A stretch of DNA of 64,000 nt from assembly GCF_900111485.1 (NCBI RefSeq), contig NZ_FOIC01000002.1, positions 1 through 64,000 of the forward strand, given 5' to 3'. The position numbers and the translations under genes were made by a program. This document shows, in pieces, positions 34,320 through 43,800 of the stretch. Position 1 is the first letter of the stretch, and each line of letters begins with the position of its first letter. The notes below the pieces were generated by a model, which saw only the letters and a program-made list of their open reading frames with translations, ran no database searches and had not been told where the DNA came from. The DNA comes from Natrinema hispanicum. Lineage in GTDB: Archaea > Halobacteriota > Halobacteria > Halobacteriales > Natrialbaceae.

Positions 34320-35309
34320 ATGGAAGTTCCGTGCGTCCGCGTCGCGCGTGAAGCCGGCGAAGCGACGCGTACGACGCTCGCCGACGCGGATCTGATCGAC
34401 GACGACTACGAAATCGCCGTCGAAGACGGCTGGCTCTATATTCCGATTACCGACCCCGACGCCGTTCAGGCAGTGCTCGAGGACGGCGAAATCGTCTCCC
34501 GGACGGTCGACGAACGCGACACGCAGACGACACCGGCCGATCTCCTCTCGTTCGAGCCCTCCTACGAACGGCTCGGCAGGGCCGCGCTCATCGACGAAGA
34601 CGATTCCGAGCGCGCACGTGAGATCGCAGACGCCATCCTCGAGTCCGATCTTCCTGTCGAGACAGTGCTCAACAAGGCCTCGAAGGTCAAAGGCGAGACG
34701 CGTGTCCGTGACTGGGAGCTGCTCGCAGGCGAGGACACCGAAGTCGTCCACCGCGAGTACGGCTGTGAGTTCGCACTCGATCTCGCCGAGGTGTACTTCT
34801 CGCCACGACTTGCGACCGAGCGCAACCGTGTCGCCGAGCAAGTCCGAGCGGGTGAACATGCCTTCGACATGTTCGCCGGCGTTGGCCCTTTCGTCGTCCC
34901 GTTTGCGAACCGCGGCGCGGAGTGTGTCGGGGTGGATATCAACGCCGACGCGATCGACTACCTGCGCGAGAACGCCCGCCGCAACGGGGTCGAAGACCGT
35001 GTGACGGCGATCAACGACGACGTTCGCGACGTCGCAACCGACTACGAGGGCTGGGCTGACCGCATCATGATGAATCTCCCCCACAGCGCCGACGAATTCC
35101 TCGAGGCGGCCGTGACGCTCGCCGGCGACGATTGTGTCCTCCACTACTACGATATCCAGCACGAAGACGACCCATTCGGGCCGGGCGAACGCGCGATCCG
35201 TGCGGCCGCCGAGCCAGAGTACGACGTGACCGTCGAGACGCGCCACACCGTCCGGTCGTACGCCCCCCACGAGCTGAACGTGTGTCTGGACGTGCGCCTC
35301 GAGCGATAA
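34320..35309 (+). CDS. trm5: tRNA (guanine37-N1)-methyltransferase Trm5 type
   Basis: A 329-residue class I SAM methyltransferase. Motif I and its surroundings are AFDMFAGVGPFVVPFANRGA, then the acidic SAM ribose ligand in CVGVDINADAIDYLRENARR, and the NLPHSADEFLEAA motif IV of the Trm5 family. N-terminal residues 1-130 form the D1/D2 region that holds the tRNA. It would methylate N1 of G37 in tRNAs, preventing frameshifts. The 40 codons upstream of the ATG at 34320 are basic and not conserved. The next feature is a tRNA-Thr gene. Confidence 0.88.
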   Translation: MEVPCVRVAREAGEATRTTLADADLIDDDYEIAVEDGWLYIPITDPDAVQAVLEDGEIVSRTVDERDTQTTPADLLSFEPSYERLGRAALIDEDDSERAREIADAILESDLPVETVLNKASKVKGETRVRDWELLAGEDTEVVHREYGCEFALDLAEVYFSPRLATERNRVAEQVRAGEHAFDMFAGVGPFVVPFANRGAECVGVDINADAIDYLRENARRNGVEDRVTAINDDVRDVATDYEGWADRIMMNLPHSADEFLEAAVTLAGDDCVLHYYDIQHEDDPFGPGERAIRAAAEPEYDVTVETRHTVRSYAPHELNVCLDVRLER

Positions 35310-35401
35310 TCTGTTAGCCAGTGGCTCGGAACTCGTTCACACGACTGGATCGATTCGCAACCCTTATGGCTGGTATCGGCCCTACGAATGAATGCAATCG
35401 C

Positions 35402-35475
35402 GCCGGTGTAGCTCAGACTGGCAGAGCGAATCCTTCGTAAGGATTAGGTCGAGGGTTCAAATCCCTCCACCGGCT
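35402..35475 (+). tRNA. tRNA-Thr (anticodon CGU)
   Basis: The cloverleaf folds by eye: acceptor arms GCCGGTG and CACCGGC, D-arm GCTC...GAGC, anticodon stem AATCC/GGATT around the loop TTCGTAA with anticodon CGT, variable region, and T-arm GAGGG-TTCAAAT-CCCTC. The discriminator is T at 35475, expected for archaeal tRNA-Thr. CCA is not encoded. A TTATGG box about 30 bases upstream (35370s) may be its promoter. No intron is present. Confidence 0.95.
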
Positions 35476-36004
35476 TCCTTCTAGACGATCGATACAATAT
35501 TTGAACTAGTTCTTACTGGCCTCATTCGGCTGAAGCGAAGCTCCGTTGGCGACCCGCTCGGTGCGCGATTCAGGTGAAATGTATTATCGAGTACCACAGT
35601 GTCTACGTTCGGCCGTGAACAATTGACGTCGTATCCGTCGTCCGGTGTTTCGCGGTGTTCCGTGTTTGATTGCACTTCGAGCGGTACCTATTGACTGACT
35701 ACGAGAGTGAGTCCCGATTCGTCCGTTTCAAATCTGCTACGACAGTGTTTTAGACGAACAGACTGGCCTGGAACCACATCGAGACGATGAAATAAATCTT
35801 ATATGACGATATAGAATTCGTCGGCTGGTCCCAGTGTGGCCATAGAGCCAATCGAAAGCGGGATCGGGAGCGCTCGCGAGACCCGCTGCAGTGATCCGAC
35901 AGCGGTCATGGGAACCCGCGAATCACGGACTGCAGTCGCTTGTTTACGTTCGCCCGGACTCGAGGAGAACAATCGCGAAACAGGTGTTGCAGCGAAGCGG
36001 TCGG
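35476..36004. other. Intergenic region downstream of tRNA-Thr
   Basis: About 530 bases with no credible gene. It is AT-richer around 35785-35825 (AAATAAATCTTATATGACGA and following). No integrase gene, direct repeat of the tRNA 3' end, or mobile-element remnant was found, so there is no sign that the tRNA is a used attachment site here. Confidence 0.5.
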
Positions 36005-36517
36005 TTAGTCCGCCAGCGGCGACTCGGTCCCGCGGACGCTGTCGACGATGACATCACCGTCGGGCCGGCAGGCGATCCAGAAGAGCTTGTAGGCGTCGAC
36101 CGACCGAGCGAAGGTCACGTCCGGCTCGGAGCCGACTGCGACTTTTCTGAGCGTCCATTTGAACACGGCGTCCTCGGCCTTTCGGCAGGTCTGTTCGTCG
36201 GAGAGTTCCGATGGGATCACGAGCACGTCGTCGACCGTTCGCGTCTGCGTTTCCGGGAACGTGTCGGCCCGCACAGCCAGCCGACGCGCGCGATCGACGG
36301 TGACGATGTAGTCGATGTCGCGGTCCGTGATCACTGGCCGCTCGATCGTCGCGACTGCGTCGTAGACGCGGTAGGGATACGCGACGGCACCGACGCGGCC
36401 GCTCGAGTCGACGTCCTCACGCGCGACCGTCGGTGTGATGACCGGCAGTTCGGTACGCTCGTGGCGACCGCCTGTGGCATCGGCCGGTGGTTCCGGCGGG
36501 CGACGTGGCGTGCTCAT
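36005..36517 (-). CDS. Conserved haloarchaeal protein downstream of a sodium symporter
   Basis: A 170-residue soluble protein. It has no recognised domain; it contains AVAYPYRVYDAVATIERPVI, then DRDIDYIVTVDRARRLAVRA and a C-terminal VDAYKLFWIACRPDGDVIVD with an aromatic/cysteine segment. The ATG directly follows the stop of the symporter gene on the same strand, so it is in one operon with it and may be a regulatory or trafficking partner. The function is unknown. Confidence 0.6.
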   Translation of the reverse strand: MSTPRRPPEPPADATGGRHERTELPVITPTVAREDVDSSGRVGAVAYPYRVYDAVATIERPVITDRDIDYIVTVDRARRLAVRADTFPETQTRTVDDVLVIPSELSDEQTCRKAEDAVFKWTLRKVAVGSEPDVTFARSVDAYKLFWIACRPDGDVIVDSVRGTESPLAD

Positions 36518-38206
36518 TTACTCGTCACCCTCGTCCCAGTAGTCGGTCGCGTCGACGTGAGCGCGGATGGTGTCGGTCTCTGTGACAGCCTTCGGGGAGA
36601 CGTCGCGACCGCCGTCAGTGACGTAGTCGGGCGTTCCAGTCGGACTCTCAGTGCTCGAGAGCGCCGAAAGCGGTTTGTCGAACACGTTGAAGTGGTCGTT
36701 GACGCCCTCGGGCGGACGCGTGAGCAGCGAAACGACGACCAACGTCGTCGTCGAGAGGATAAAGGCAGGGAAGAGCCCGTAGACGCCCACCAGTCCCGAG
36801 AGGAACGGCGACGCGTCGACTGCACTCTGAAGTCCGAGCACGCCGAGGAGTGCCGACAGCTGCGTCCACAGGAACATCGTCGCCGTGCCGACGATCATGC
36901 TCGCGACCGAGCCCTTGGCTGTGACGCGTTTCCACCACAGCGACGCGATCAGTGTCGGGCCGATGGCCGCACCGAGACCGCCCCAGGCGTAGTCGAGGAC
37001 GAGCGTGTAGATCGGGGTGTCTTTCGCGATGTAGGCGAAGGCGATACTCGCCGCACCGAGCGCGAGCGTGACGAGCTGAGAGTAGCGGACGAGTTTCGCC
37101 TGGCTCGCGTTCGGATTGACATAGCCGTGGTAAACGTCCTCGACGATGGCGCTGGTCGCGACGAGCAGCTGCGAGTCGGCGCTCGACATCATCGCGGCGA
37201 GGGCCGCCGCCAGGATGATCCCCGCGATCGCGCCGGGGAAGAACTCGAGCGTGAGCATCGGCATGACGTTATTCGGGTCATCGATGCCACCCTGACCGAA
37301 GGCGACCAGCGCGTACAGTCCGACGAAGCCAGCGCCGATGTAGGCGACGAACATGAACAGTTGGGCGACCAGCGCCGCCAGCCGGATGTTTTTGACCTCA
37401 TCGATCCCCATGAAACGCACCATCACGTGGGGGTTCCCTGGGATACCGAGTCCGATGGCAGCGTAGCTAATGATGCCGAAGATCGCCGCCCAACCGGTCA
37501 TTCCGGCCGTGATACTTGTGTACGAACTCCCGACAGACGCGAGGTCGTTGAACGGAAGCCCGTAGTTGGTAAACGCCAGGATCGGCAGGATGATGAACGC
37601 GAGCAGGATGATCGCGCCCTGGAAGTAGTCGGACCACGCGACGGCGAAGTAGCCGCCGAGCATCGTGTAGCCGACGACGATGACGCCGCCACCGAGGATG
37701 CCGACCAGCGGCTCGACGCCGGTGAGCACCTCGAGTAGCGTCCCGGCGGCGACGATCTGTGCACCCACGTATCCACCTTCGAAGATCATCAGCACGACTG
37801 CCGAGACGCCCTTGACGAGTCCGGTGTCGTCCTGCAGACGCGTCTCGAAGAAGGTCGGTAGCGTGACCGCTTTCACGATCTCGGTGTATTTCCGGAGGCG
37901 TTTCGCGAGCCCGGCCCAGGCGAACAGGTCGGCCGGAATCATGCCGAGCCCGTTGTAGAAGGCCATCACGCCCGTCCCGAAGGCGTCGCTTGGGACACCG
38001 AGCGTGAGCCAGCCGCTCATCTCGGAGGCCCGTTCGGAAAAGCCCGTGACGACTGGGCCGACGCTTCGACCGCCGATGACGTAGTCGTCGACGGTGTCCA
38101 TGAGCCGAGAGGAGTAGAGCCCGATCCCGAGCAGGATGAGGAGATACGCCGCGAACGTTCCGAGGACCCACGCGCCGGCTGAGCCGGCGAGTCCGCTACT
38201 GGGCAT
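36518..38206 (-). CDS. Sodium:solute symporter (SSF family)
   Basis: A 562-residue transporter with about 13 membrane helices of the LeuT-like SSF fold. Family signatures include the N-terminal DDYVIGGRSVGPVVTGFSER (the DF/YxxGGR motif) and GYTMLGGYFAVAWSDYFQGA (GG-x-x-AVxWTDxxQG), which form the sodium and substrate sites. The length and order of motifs fit proline- or acetate-type symporters; the substrate cannot be decided. It is preceded by a 48-residue one-helix protein overlapping by 11 bases and followed by a conserved unknown gene. The acidic tail (last 60 residues) is cytoplasmic. Confidence 0.9.
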   Translation of the reverse strand: MPSSGLAGSAGAWVLGTFAAYLLILLGIGLYSSRLMDTVDDYVIGGRSVGPVVTGFSERASEMSGWLTLGVPSDAFGTGVMAFYNGLGMIPADLFAWAGLAKRLRKYTEIVKAVTLPTFFETRLQDDTGLVKGVSAVVLMIFEGGYVGAQIVAAGTLLEVLTGVEPLVGILGGGVIVVGYTMLGGYFAVAWSDYFQGAIILLAFIILPILAFTNYGLPFNDLASVGSSYTSITAGMTGWAAIFGIISYAAIGLGIPGNPHVMVRFMGIDEVKNIRLAALVAQLFMFVAYIGAGFVGLYALVAFGQGGIDDPNNVMPMLTLEFFPGAIAGIILAAALAAMMSSADSQLLVATSAIVEDVYHGYVNPNASQAKLVRYSQLVTLALGAASIAFAYIAKDTPIYTLVLDYAWGGLGAAIGPTLIASLWWKRVTAKGSVASMIVGTATMFLWTQLSALLGVLGLQSAVDASPFLSGLVGVYGLFPAFILSTTTLVVVSLLTRPPEGVNDHFNVFDKPLSALSSTESPTGTPDYVTDGGRDVSPKAVTETDTIRAHVDATDYWDEGDE

Positions 38207-38342
38207 ACTCGCTCTCCTCGTATTGTGCTCGCAGTCGTTTTTCGCGCCGTCCTTCCCAGACGTAGTACACGCCGAGCATCACCAGATACACGACGAAGGG
38301 ACCGAACAGCCACACGAGATCGACCGAACTATTCGCAGGCAT
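38196..38342 (-). CDS. Small one-helix membrane protein, symporter partner
   Basis: A 48-residue protein with one membrane helix (VWLFGPFVVYLVMLGVYYVW, residues about 9-28) and a charged C-terminus (EGRREKRLRAQYEES). Its 3' end overlaps the symporter start by 11 bases, a strong sign of coupled translation. Small partner subunits of this size are known for several SSF-type carriers. The in-frame sequence upstream of the ATG at 38342 is arginine-rich and not accepted. Confidence 0.7.
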   Translation of the reverse strand: MPANSSVDLVWLFGPFVVYLVMLGVYYVWEGRREKRLRAQYEESEYAQ

Positions 38343-38416
38343 TACCGTCGTGTCGACACCACCCGGATATAAGCGCGTCGAGGGAGAGCGCCGCCGACCT
38401 GTCAGCCTCTCGAGCG

Positions 38417-39121
38417 CTAATAGAACGCGGACACCGCGAGGATGACAGCGAGACCGAGGACGGGATAGTCGACTCGCGAGAACGCAAGCGCCGGGAGCGT
38501 GGGGTTCCACGCGAAACACCGCGCCCGCAGCGCGAGCGAGAGTCGGTCAGCCCGATCGAACGCGCGCGCGACGCCGAGCATGCCGATCGTGCTGGCGCGG
38601 TCGACCACGCCGCGTTCAGTTCCCAGCCGGGCGGCCATCGCTTCCCGGATCGTCCGCAGATCGCCACGGAGGACGGGGAGAAACCGGAAGACGAGCCCGA
38701 CGCCAACGCCGAGGAGCTGTCCCGGCTTGCCGGGGATCGTCCGCTGGATCGCCGCTCGAGAGTCACGTACCGGCGTCGATCGGACATAGGCGGCGCTGAC
38801 GAGCAGGATAAGCAGCACCCGATAGCTCGCCAGCCCCGACGCAACGGCGGCCGATCGGTCGAACCAGGGTGGGCCGACGGTGACACCCGCGAGCAGCGGC
38901 GCGAGCGCGAGGACGACCAGCGCGAGCCGGTAGGAGACGAGGGTCCGTCGGAGCGACAGCCGCGCTGTGGCCATCGCGACCGCCGTCAAAGCCGAGAAGG
39001 CGATGAGCGCACGCGGCGTCGTATGCGCCAGCGCGGTGGCGGCGAATCCGATCTGGACCGCCAGCTTGGCTCGCGGATCGAGCCGGTGTGCGAGGCTTTC
39101 GTCTGGTTCGTAGGTCAGCAT
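38417..39121 (-). CDS. Energy-coupling-factor transporter transmembrane protein (EcfT/BioN)
   Basis: A 234-residue membrane protein with about five helices. It begins MLTYEPDESLAHRLDPRAKL (the conserved HxLDPRxKL segment) and carries the two coupling motifs with Ala-Arg-Gly-like sequences, MAARLGT and LRARCFAW, that contact the ATPase. With EcfA and BioY it forms an ECF importer. It overlaps ecfA by seven bases. The BioY partner shows that biotin is the substrate of this module, hence also called BioN. Confidence 0.85.
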   Translation of the reverse strand: MLTYEPDESLAHRLDPRAKLAVQIGFAATALAHTTPRALIAFSALTAVAMATARLSLRRTLVSYRLALVVLALAPLLAGVTVGPPWFDRSAAVASGLASYRVLLILLVSAAYVRSTPVRDSRAAIQRTIPGKPGQLLGVGVGLVFRFLPVLRGDLRTIREAMAARLGTERGVVDRASTIGMLGVARAFDRADRLSLALRARCFAWNPTLPALAFSRVDYPVLGLAVILAVSAFY

Positions 39122-39828
39122 CGTGTGGTATCCGGTACGCGTACCTCGAGTCCGTCGAGTTCGGCCAGTGCGTCCGCAGGCGGGCCATCGACGGCGACGC
39201 GGCCGTCGTGCATGGCGATCACCCGGTCGGCAAGTTCGCAAACGTCCCGAAGATCGTGGGTGGCAAGCAGGACGCCGGTGCCGTCGGCTGACAGCGACGC
39301 GAGGCGCTCGAGAACCGAGCGGCGCGCGGGAGCGTCCAGGCCAGTAAATGGTTCGTCGAGGACGAGGTGGGTCGGCTCCATGGCGAGCGCGCCGGCGATC
39401 GCCACGCGGGACTGCTCACCGCCTGAGAGCGCGTCGATACGCTCGTCTTCGCGGCCGGCCATGTTCACGGTCTCGAGTGCGGCCGTGACGCGGCGGTCGA
39501 TCTCCGCGCGGTCGAGCCCGAGGTTTTCGGGGCCGAAAGCGATGTCCTCGCCGACGGTTGCGGCGACGAACTGGTCGCGCGGGTGCTGGAAGACCATGCC
39601 GACGCTCGAGCGGGCGGCGATCAGGTCCTCGGCGACCGGCGTTCCGTCGACGAGCACCTCGCCGGAGTCGGGCTCGAGGAGGCCGTTGGAATGGCGCAAC
39701 AGTGTCGTCTTCCCGCTGCCGTTTGCTCCCGCCAACAGGACGAACTCGCCGGCGTCGATCGACAGCGAGACGTCCTCGAGGACGGGGACATCGTCGAACG
39801 CGTGGGAGACAGATCGAAACTCGATCAT
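39115..39828 (-). CDS. Energy-coupling-factor transporter ATP-binding protein (EcfA/BioM)
   Basis: A 237-residue ABC ATPase: Walker A GANGSGKTTL, Q-loop VFQHPRDQFV, signature LSGGEQSRVAIAGALA, Walker B HLVLDEPFTGLD and H-loop LATHDLRD. It powers uptake through EcfT and BioY. The signature reads LSGGEQSR, as in other ECF ATPases (LSGGxxQR type). The start at 39828 begins the first strand (MIEFRSVSHAF); upstream codons are not family-like. It overlaps ecfT at its 3' end, and bioY lies 25 bases upstream. Confidence 0.9.
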   Translation of the reverse strand: MIEFRSVSHAFDDVPVLEDVSLSIDAGEFVLLAGANGSGKTTLLRHSNGLLEPDSGEVLVDGTPVAEDLIAARSSVGMVFQHPRDQFVAATVGEDIAFGPENLGLDRAEIDRRVTAALETVNMAGREDERIDALSGGEQSRVAIAGALAMEPTHLVLDEPFTGLDAPARRSVLERLASLSADGTGVLLATHDLRDVCELADRVIAMHDGRVAVDGPPADALAELDGLEVRVPDTTRC

Positions 39829-39853
39829 CGCTGCTGTGTAAGCTGGGGACCGG

Positions 39854-40435
39854 TCATGTGGCGATACGTTCGGCCTCGACGATGGCAACCACGGCCGCGA
39901 TCTTGATGAGATCGCCCGGAATAAACGGCACGACGCCGATTTCGATCGCTTTGACTGTGCTGAGTTCGAGAACGTACCCGAGCCAAGCGGCCCCGAGCAG
40001 GTAGATAACGGTCAGCGCCGCGAGTAGCGTCACGACGAGGACCGGCCGCGACAGGTCGGCGGGATCACCGTCTTCGCTCAGCCGGTGGACAACGGCTCCA
40101 ATCAACAGCGCCGCGGTCGGATACGACCAGAGATAGCCGGCGCTGTTGCCGACGAGGACCCCGAGTCCGGAGGCACGTTCGGCGAAGATGGGGAGTCCGA
40201 CCGCGCCGGCAGTTAGGTACAGCAAGAGCGAGAACGCTCCCCAGTACGGGCCGAGGTAGAGTCCCGCGAGATAGACGACGATCACCCCAAGCGATATCGG
40301 TATCGGCGAGAACGGGATCGGGATTGACCCGACGAAGACGGCCGCCCCCATCAGCGCTGCGAGGACGGCTGCCCGTGCGAAAGGCTTGACGACATCGTCG
40401 TCAACGAGTTCGACTGAATGCTGATCCGTTGCCAT
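39854..40435 (-). CDS. bioY: Biotin transporter substrate-binding protein BioY
   Basis: A 193-residue S-component with six membrane helices. The N-terminal helix (AAVLAALMGAAVFVGSIPIP), IPISLGVIVVYLAGLYLGPY and the late GVVPFIPGDLIKIAAVVAIV with the conserved FIPGDLIK are BioY signatures. It binds biotin with high affinity and hands it to the EcfA-EcfT module encoded downstream. The ATG at 40435 starts the protein; the preceding DNA at 40448-40479 matches the BirA operator. The organism probably uses imported biotin, since no biotin synthesis gene is seen in this window. Confidence 0.9.
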   Translation of the reverse strand: MATDQHSVELVDDDVVKPFARAAVLAALMGAAVFVGSIPIPFSPIPISLGVIVVYLAGLYLGPYWGAFSLLLYLTAGAVGLPIFAERASGLGVLVGNSAGYLWSYPTAALLIGAVVHRLSEDGDPADLSRPVLVVTLLAALTVIYLLGAAWLGYVLELSTVKAIEIGVVPFIPGDLIKIAAVVAIVEAERIAT

Positions 40436-40447
40436 ACCTCCGCTCTC

Positions 40448-40479
40448 TCGTAAACCAGGATGAAAACTTCGGTTTCCGA
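40448..40479 (-). promoter_or_regulatory. Candidate BirA operator upstream of bioY
   Basis: The plus strand reads TCGTAAACC, 14 bases, GGTTTCCGA. The consensus described for BirA in bacteria and archaea is TTGTAAACC-N14/15/16-GGTTTACAA; 8 of 9 and 7 of 9 positions agree and spacing is exact. It lies 13 to 44 bases before the bioY ATG, where the promoter should be. The BirA at 47699-48637 has the needed DNA-binding domain. Confidence 0.65.
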
Positions 40480-40673
40480 GACGAGGTATGAGCGGACCGA
40501 CATGTCCTTGCAAGCGATCACCGGCTCAGTACCTAGAATCGGCGCGAAACAGGATGCTTCCTCTCAGCGTCACTGGCAGTTTCGATCGACCCACGACACG
40601 TCAGCGACGGCAGGTTCGAGCGTCAATCGGCTGTCTACGACCGTCGAACGCACAACGGGCCATAGTAATAGCT

Positions 40674-40703
40674 GGTTGTCTCGGTTCGCTAACCGAAACG
40701 ACC
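40674..40703. promoter_or_regulatory. Inverted repeat in the bioY / giant-protein intergenic region
   Basis: GGTTGTCTCGGTT-CGCT-AACCGAAACGACC pairs over 11 of 13 positions. It lies just upstream of the TATA box of the coupled ORF at 40742 and 239 bases from bioY. It may be an operator for the large secreted-protein gene or a bidirectional hairpin; nothing decides between them. Confidence 0.4.
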
Positions 40704-40707
40704 GGCG

Positions 40708-40716
40708 GCCTTATGC
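40708..40716 (+). promoter_or_regulatory. TATA-like box before the 35-codon ORF
   Basis: GCCTTATGC lies about 30 bases before the ATG at 40742, so a transcript would begin at or beside that codon and carry the giant gene as second cistron. Confidence 0.45.
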
Positions 40717-40741
40717 GATCGTTCGGTCCGGTGGTGGGAAA

Positions 40742-40849
40742 ATGAGTCGTCTGCGTTCAGAGCCGAGACGGGGCGAAATCGGGGACTGTCCGAAGGAGAG
40801 TGAGCAGGCGTTCGCAGATTGGGAGGTGCCGACAGATGAGACGGATTGA
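40742..40849 (+). CDS. 35-residue leaderless ORF coupled to the giant secreted-protein gene
   Basis: The ATG at 40742 opens MSRLRSEPRRGEIGDCPKES and EQAFADWEVPTDETD, ending at TGA 40847-40849. A TATA box at 40708-40716 puts it at the very 5' end of the transcript. Its end overlaps the start of the 1683-residue protein by 14 bases, and a Shine-Dalgarno-like GGGAGGTG lies inside it. Acidic composition and codon use look haloarchaeal. It may be a functional micro-protein or a device coupling translation. Confidence 0.5.
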   Translation: MSRLRSEPRRGEIGDCPKESEQAFADWEVPTDETD

Positions 40850-43800
40850 GACGAACGCGGCTGTCGTTGTACTGCTTTCGGCCGCGCTGGTCGGCAGCGC
40901 GATGGCGCTGCCGCTGCTGGGCGGAACCGGCGGGCGAGTCGTCAGCGACGAGGCGGCCACCGAAGCGGCCGCCGGGGCACCGGCCACACTCGAGCAGGCC
41001 GTCGTCCAAAACGACTCGCAGCCCACTGCCGAGTCCGAACTAGTGACCTTCGATCAGGAGGCGACGGCTGACGGTGGAACCGAGCAAGTGACGGGCCAGG
41101 AAACCACTGCAGCCGTCGAGGCCGGCGTCGCGGAAGGTGTCGACCTCGCTCAAGCCCAAGGTATCGAAGTGACACAGGAACAGCGAACGGCGGCGCTCGA
41201 GGCCGCTCAGTCGGCAGTGCAGCAGTATCAAACCGTCGAGGCCGAGCAGGTGCAGGCGGCGACGGCAGGGGCCGTCCACGGCTCGCTGATCCAGTCACAG
41301 TCGGTCAACGTGACCCAGATTCAGTCCGCAGTCAGCGGGGCGACCGACGGCGCGCTCTCACAGTCCCAGTCGGCGAACGTGACCCAACTCCAGAGCGCGA
41401 CGTGGGGCGCGGCACACGGGGCGCTCGCCCAGAGCCAGCGCGTCAGCGCCGAGCAGATTCAGGTCGCGAGTCGGGGCGCGGCTGCAGGTGCCACGCGAGA
41501 AGCAGGGGTGAACGATATCGGCAAGGCACCACACGTACAGGAAGCCGCCCAGGGCGCGGCCTACGGTGCGCTGACGCAATACCAGTCAGTCACGGCCGAG
41601 CAGCGCCAGCGAGTCACCCTCGAGCATGTCCAGCACGCGGCCGCCGGGGGTGCAGCCGGCGCGCTCGCAGGGAGTACACGCGCAGTCCTCACACAGGAAC
41701 AGCGCGTTGACGTCGAGCAGCGCCAGCGGGTAACGATCAAGCAGGTCCAGAAGGTCGCAGCAGGGGCGGCAAAAGGCGCGCTCGTCCAGGAGCAGTCAGT
41801 CTCGGTCGAGCAGACGCAAGCCGCCGCTCGCGGGGCCGGACGCGGCGCGCTGACACGGGTCCAGCGCATCAGTATCGAGCAGCGCCAGCGGATTTCGATC
41901 ACGCAGGTGCAGGAAGCCGCCTTCGGCGCGGCGAAGGGCGCGATTTCGCAGAGTCAGGAGGCGACCGTCGAACAGATTCAGGCCGCCGCTGCCGGGAGCG
42001 CGGGCGGCGTGCTCGTCCAGCGCCAGTCGATCTCGGTTTCGCAGATCCAGTACGCCGCAGTCGGTGCCGCTGAGGGTGCAGTCACGTCCGCGATCCAACG
42101 TCAAGCAGTGACGATTGAGCAGATTCAGGCGGCGGCGTTCGGTGCTGGCGAGGGTGCAGTAACCCAGACGCAACTCGTCGAGGTGACGCAAGTCCAGCGC
42201 CTCGCAGCCGGTGGTGCAAGCGGTTCGCTCGTTCAGGCACAGTCGGCGACAGTCACGCAGATCCAGACGGCAGCCCAGGTCGCCACGCAGGAGACGGCCC
42301 AACTCGTCCAATCCCAACGAATCAGCATCACGCAACTGCAGACGTTGACCCAAGAGGCCGCAGCCGAGGCGACCGCCTACGCGGTGGACGAAGACACCAA
42401 CGACGTGACCCAAATCACCCAGCGCGTCACGGTCATCATTGAACAGCGGATCGAAACGATCGACCGGCTCGAGGGGACAGCATCGATCGACTTCCCTGAC
42501 CAGGAGTCGACCGGTGAGCAAGTCACTATCGCGAACGTGTCGCTCTCGGAGGGCGGGTTCGTCGCGGTCTACGACAGCGCAGACACCGACCCGGACGGCG
42601 TCGTCGGCGTCTCCGACTATCTCGAGCCGGGAGACCACCAGAACGTCACGATCGACCTCGACGAGCCGCTCGCGGCCAGCGGCACGCTCGTGGCGGTCCC
42701 ACATCACGACACGAACGACGACGAAACGTTCCAGTACGTCGACGCAGACGGCGAGGTGGACGTGCCATACGTCACCGGTGCTGGCGCGCCGGTGAGCGAC
42801 AGCGCGGTCGTGACGCTCACAGACGACACCGATGCTGACGAGACCGACGCGACGCTGTCGGTCTCGGACCAGGAAGGCAGCGGCGAGACGCTCACTGTCG
42901 ACGAAGCGAACGCGTCCGTCCCCTACACCGTCACCGCGTCGTACGACGGTGAGACGGTCACAAGCGACACGTTCGCTGCTGGCGAGGCAATGACAGATCT
43001 CTCGCTCGAGCTAGAGCCACCGATCGAAGAGAACACCTCCGTCAACGTCTCCGTAGTCGGCGAAGACGGTGCCACGCTCGCGACCGAGACCGTCGGGTAT
43101 ACCGTCGTGAACGATACCACCGACGACAGCCCCGAAGTGTCGCTGTCGGTCGACAACCAGACCGGTGACGGCGAAACGCTGACGATCGACGCGGCGAGTG
43201 CGTCGGTTCCGTACGTTCTCGCGGCTGAGTATAACGGAGAGCGTGTCACAAGCGACACGATCGAGGCGAACGCGACGGTCGCAGCCGAACCCCTCGCGCT
43301 CGAGCCGCCGATCGAGGAAAACACCACCGTCGACGTCTCCGTACGCGCCGCGGCCGACGACGCGGTGCTGGCAAACGACTCCATCGAGTACGCGGTCGAG
43401 GAGCCGGAACCCGGGGAGCCGACGGCGAATCTCACGGTGGCCGATCAGGTCGGTGACGGCGAGACACTGACCGTCACACAGGCGAATGCGTCCGTCGCGT
43501 ACGCCATCACCATCACCGACGAGGACGGGACCCAGCTCGCAGCGAGTGAGGTCTTCACTGCAAACGAGACGATCGGTCCCGAGGAGTTCACGCTCGAGCC
43601 GCCGCTCGAGGCGAATGCGACGCTCGAGGTGGCGGTCGTCACGGCCGATGATGGGACGCCCATCGAGACGGCGAGCGTCGAGTACACGGTCGACGGCCCG
43701 CCGCCGGGATTCGACGTGGAGTTTACGAGCTGTCAGCGCGCAGAAGTCACTGCGTCGCTTGCGGAAGGTGACTCGGTCGCCGCCAGTACAATATTCTACG

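Noticed and set aside
35402-36004. tRNA-Thr as an integration site
   Set aside because: No integrase and no repeated tRNA 3' end was found within the window.
35891-37738. 615-codon plus-strand frame
   Set aside because: Antisense to the sodium:solute symporter and its downstream gene; arginine-rich sequence produced by high-GC codon bias.
38225-39841. 538-codon plus-strand frame
   Set aside because: Shadow of the EcfT/EcfA genes, which carry clear ABC and ECF motifs on the other strand.
41200-42470. CRISPR-like array
   Set aside because: The 69-base periodicity is coding, in frame and degenerate, without identical repeats separated by unique spacers.
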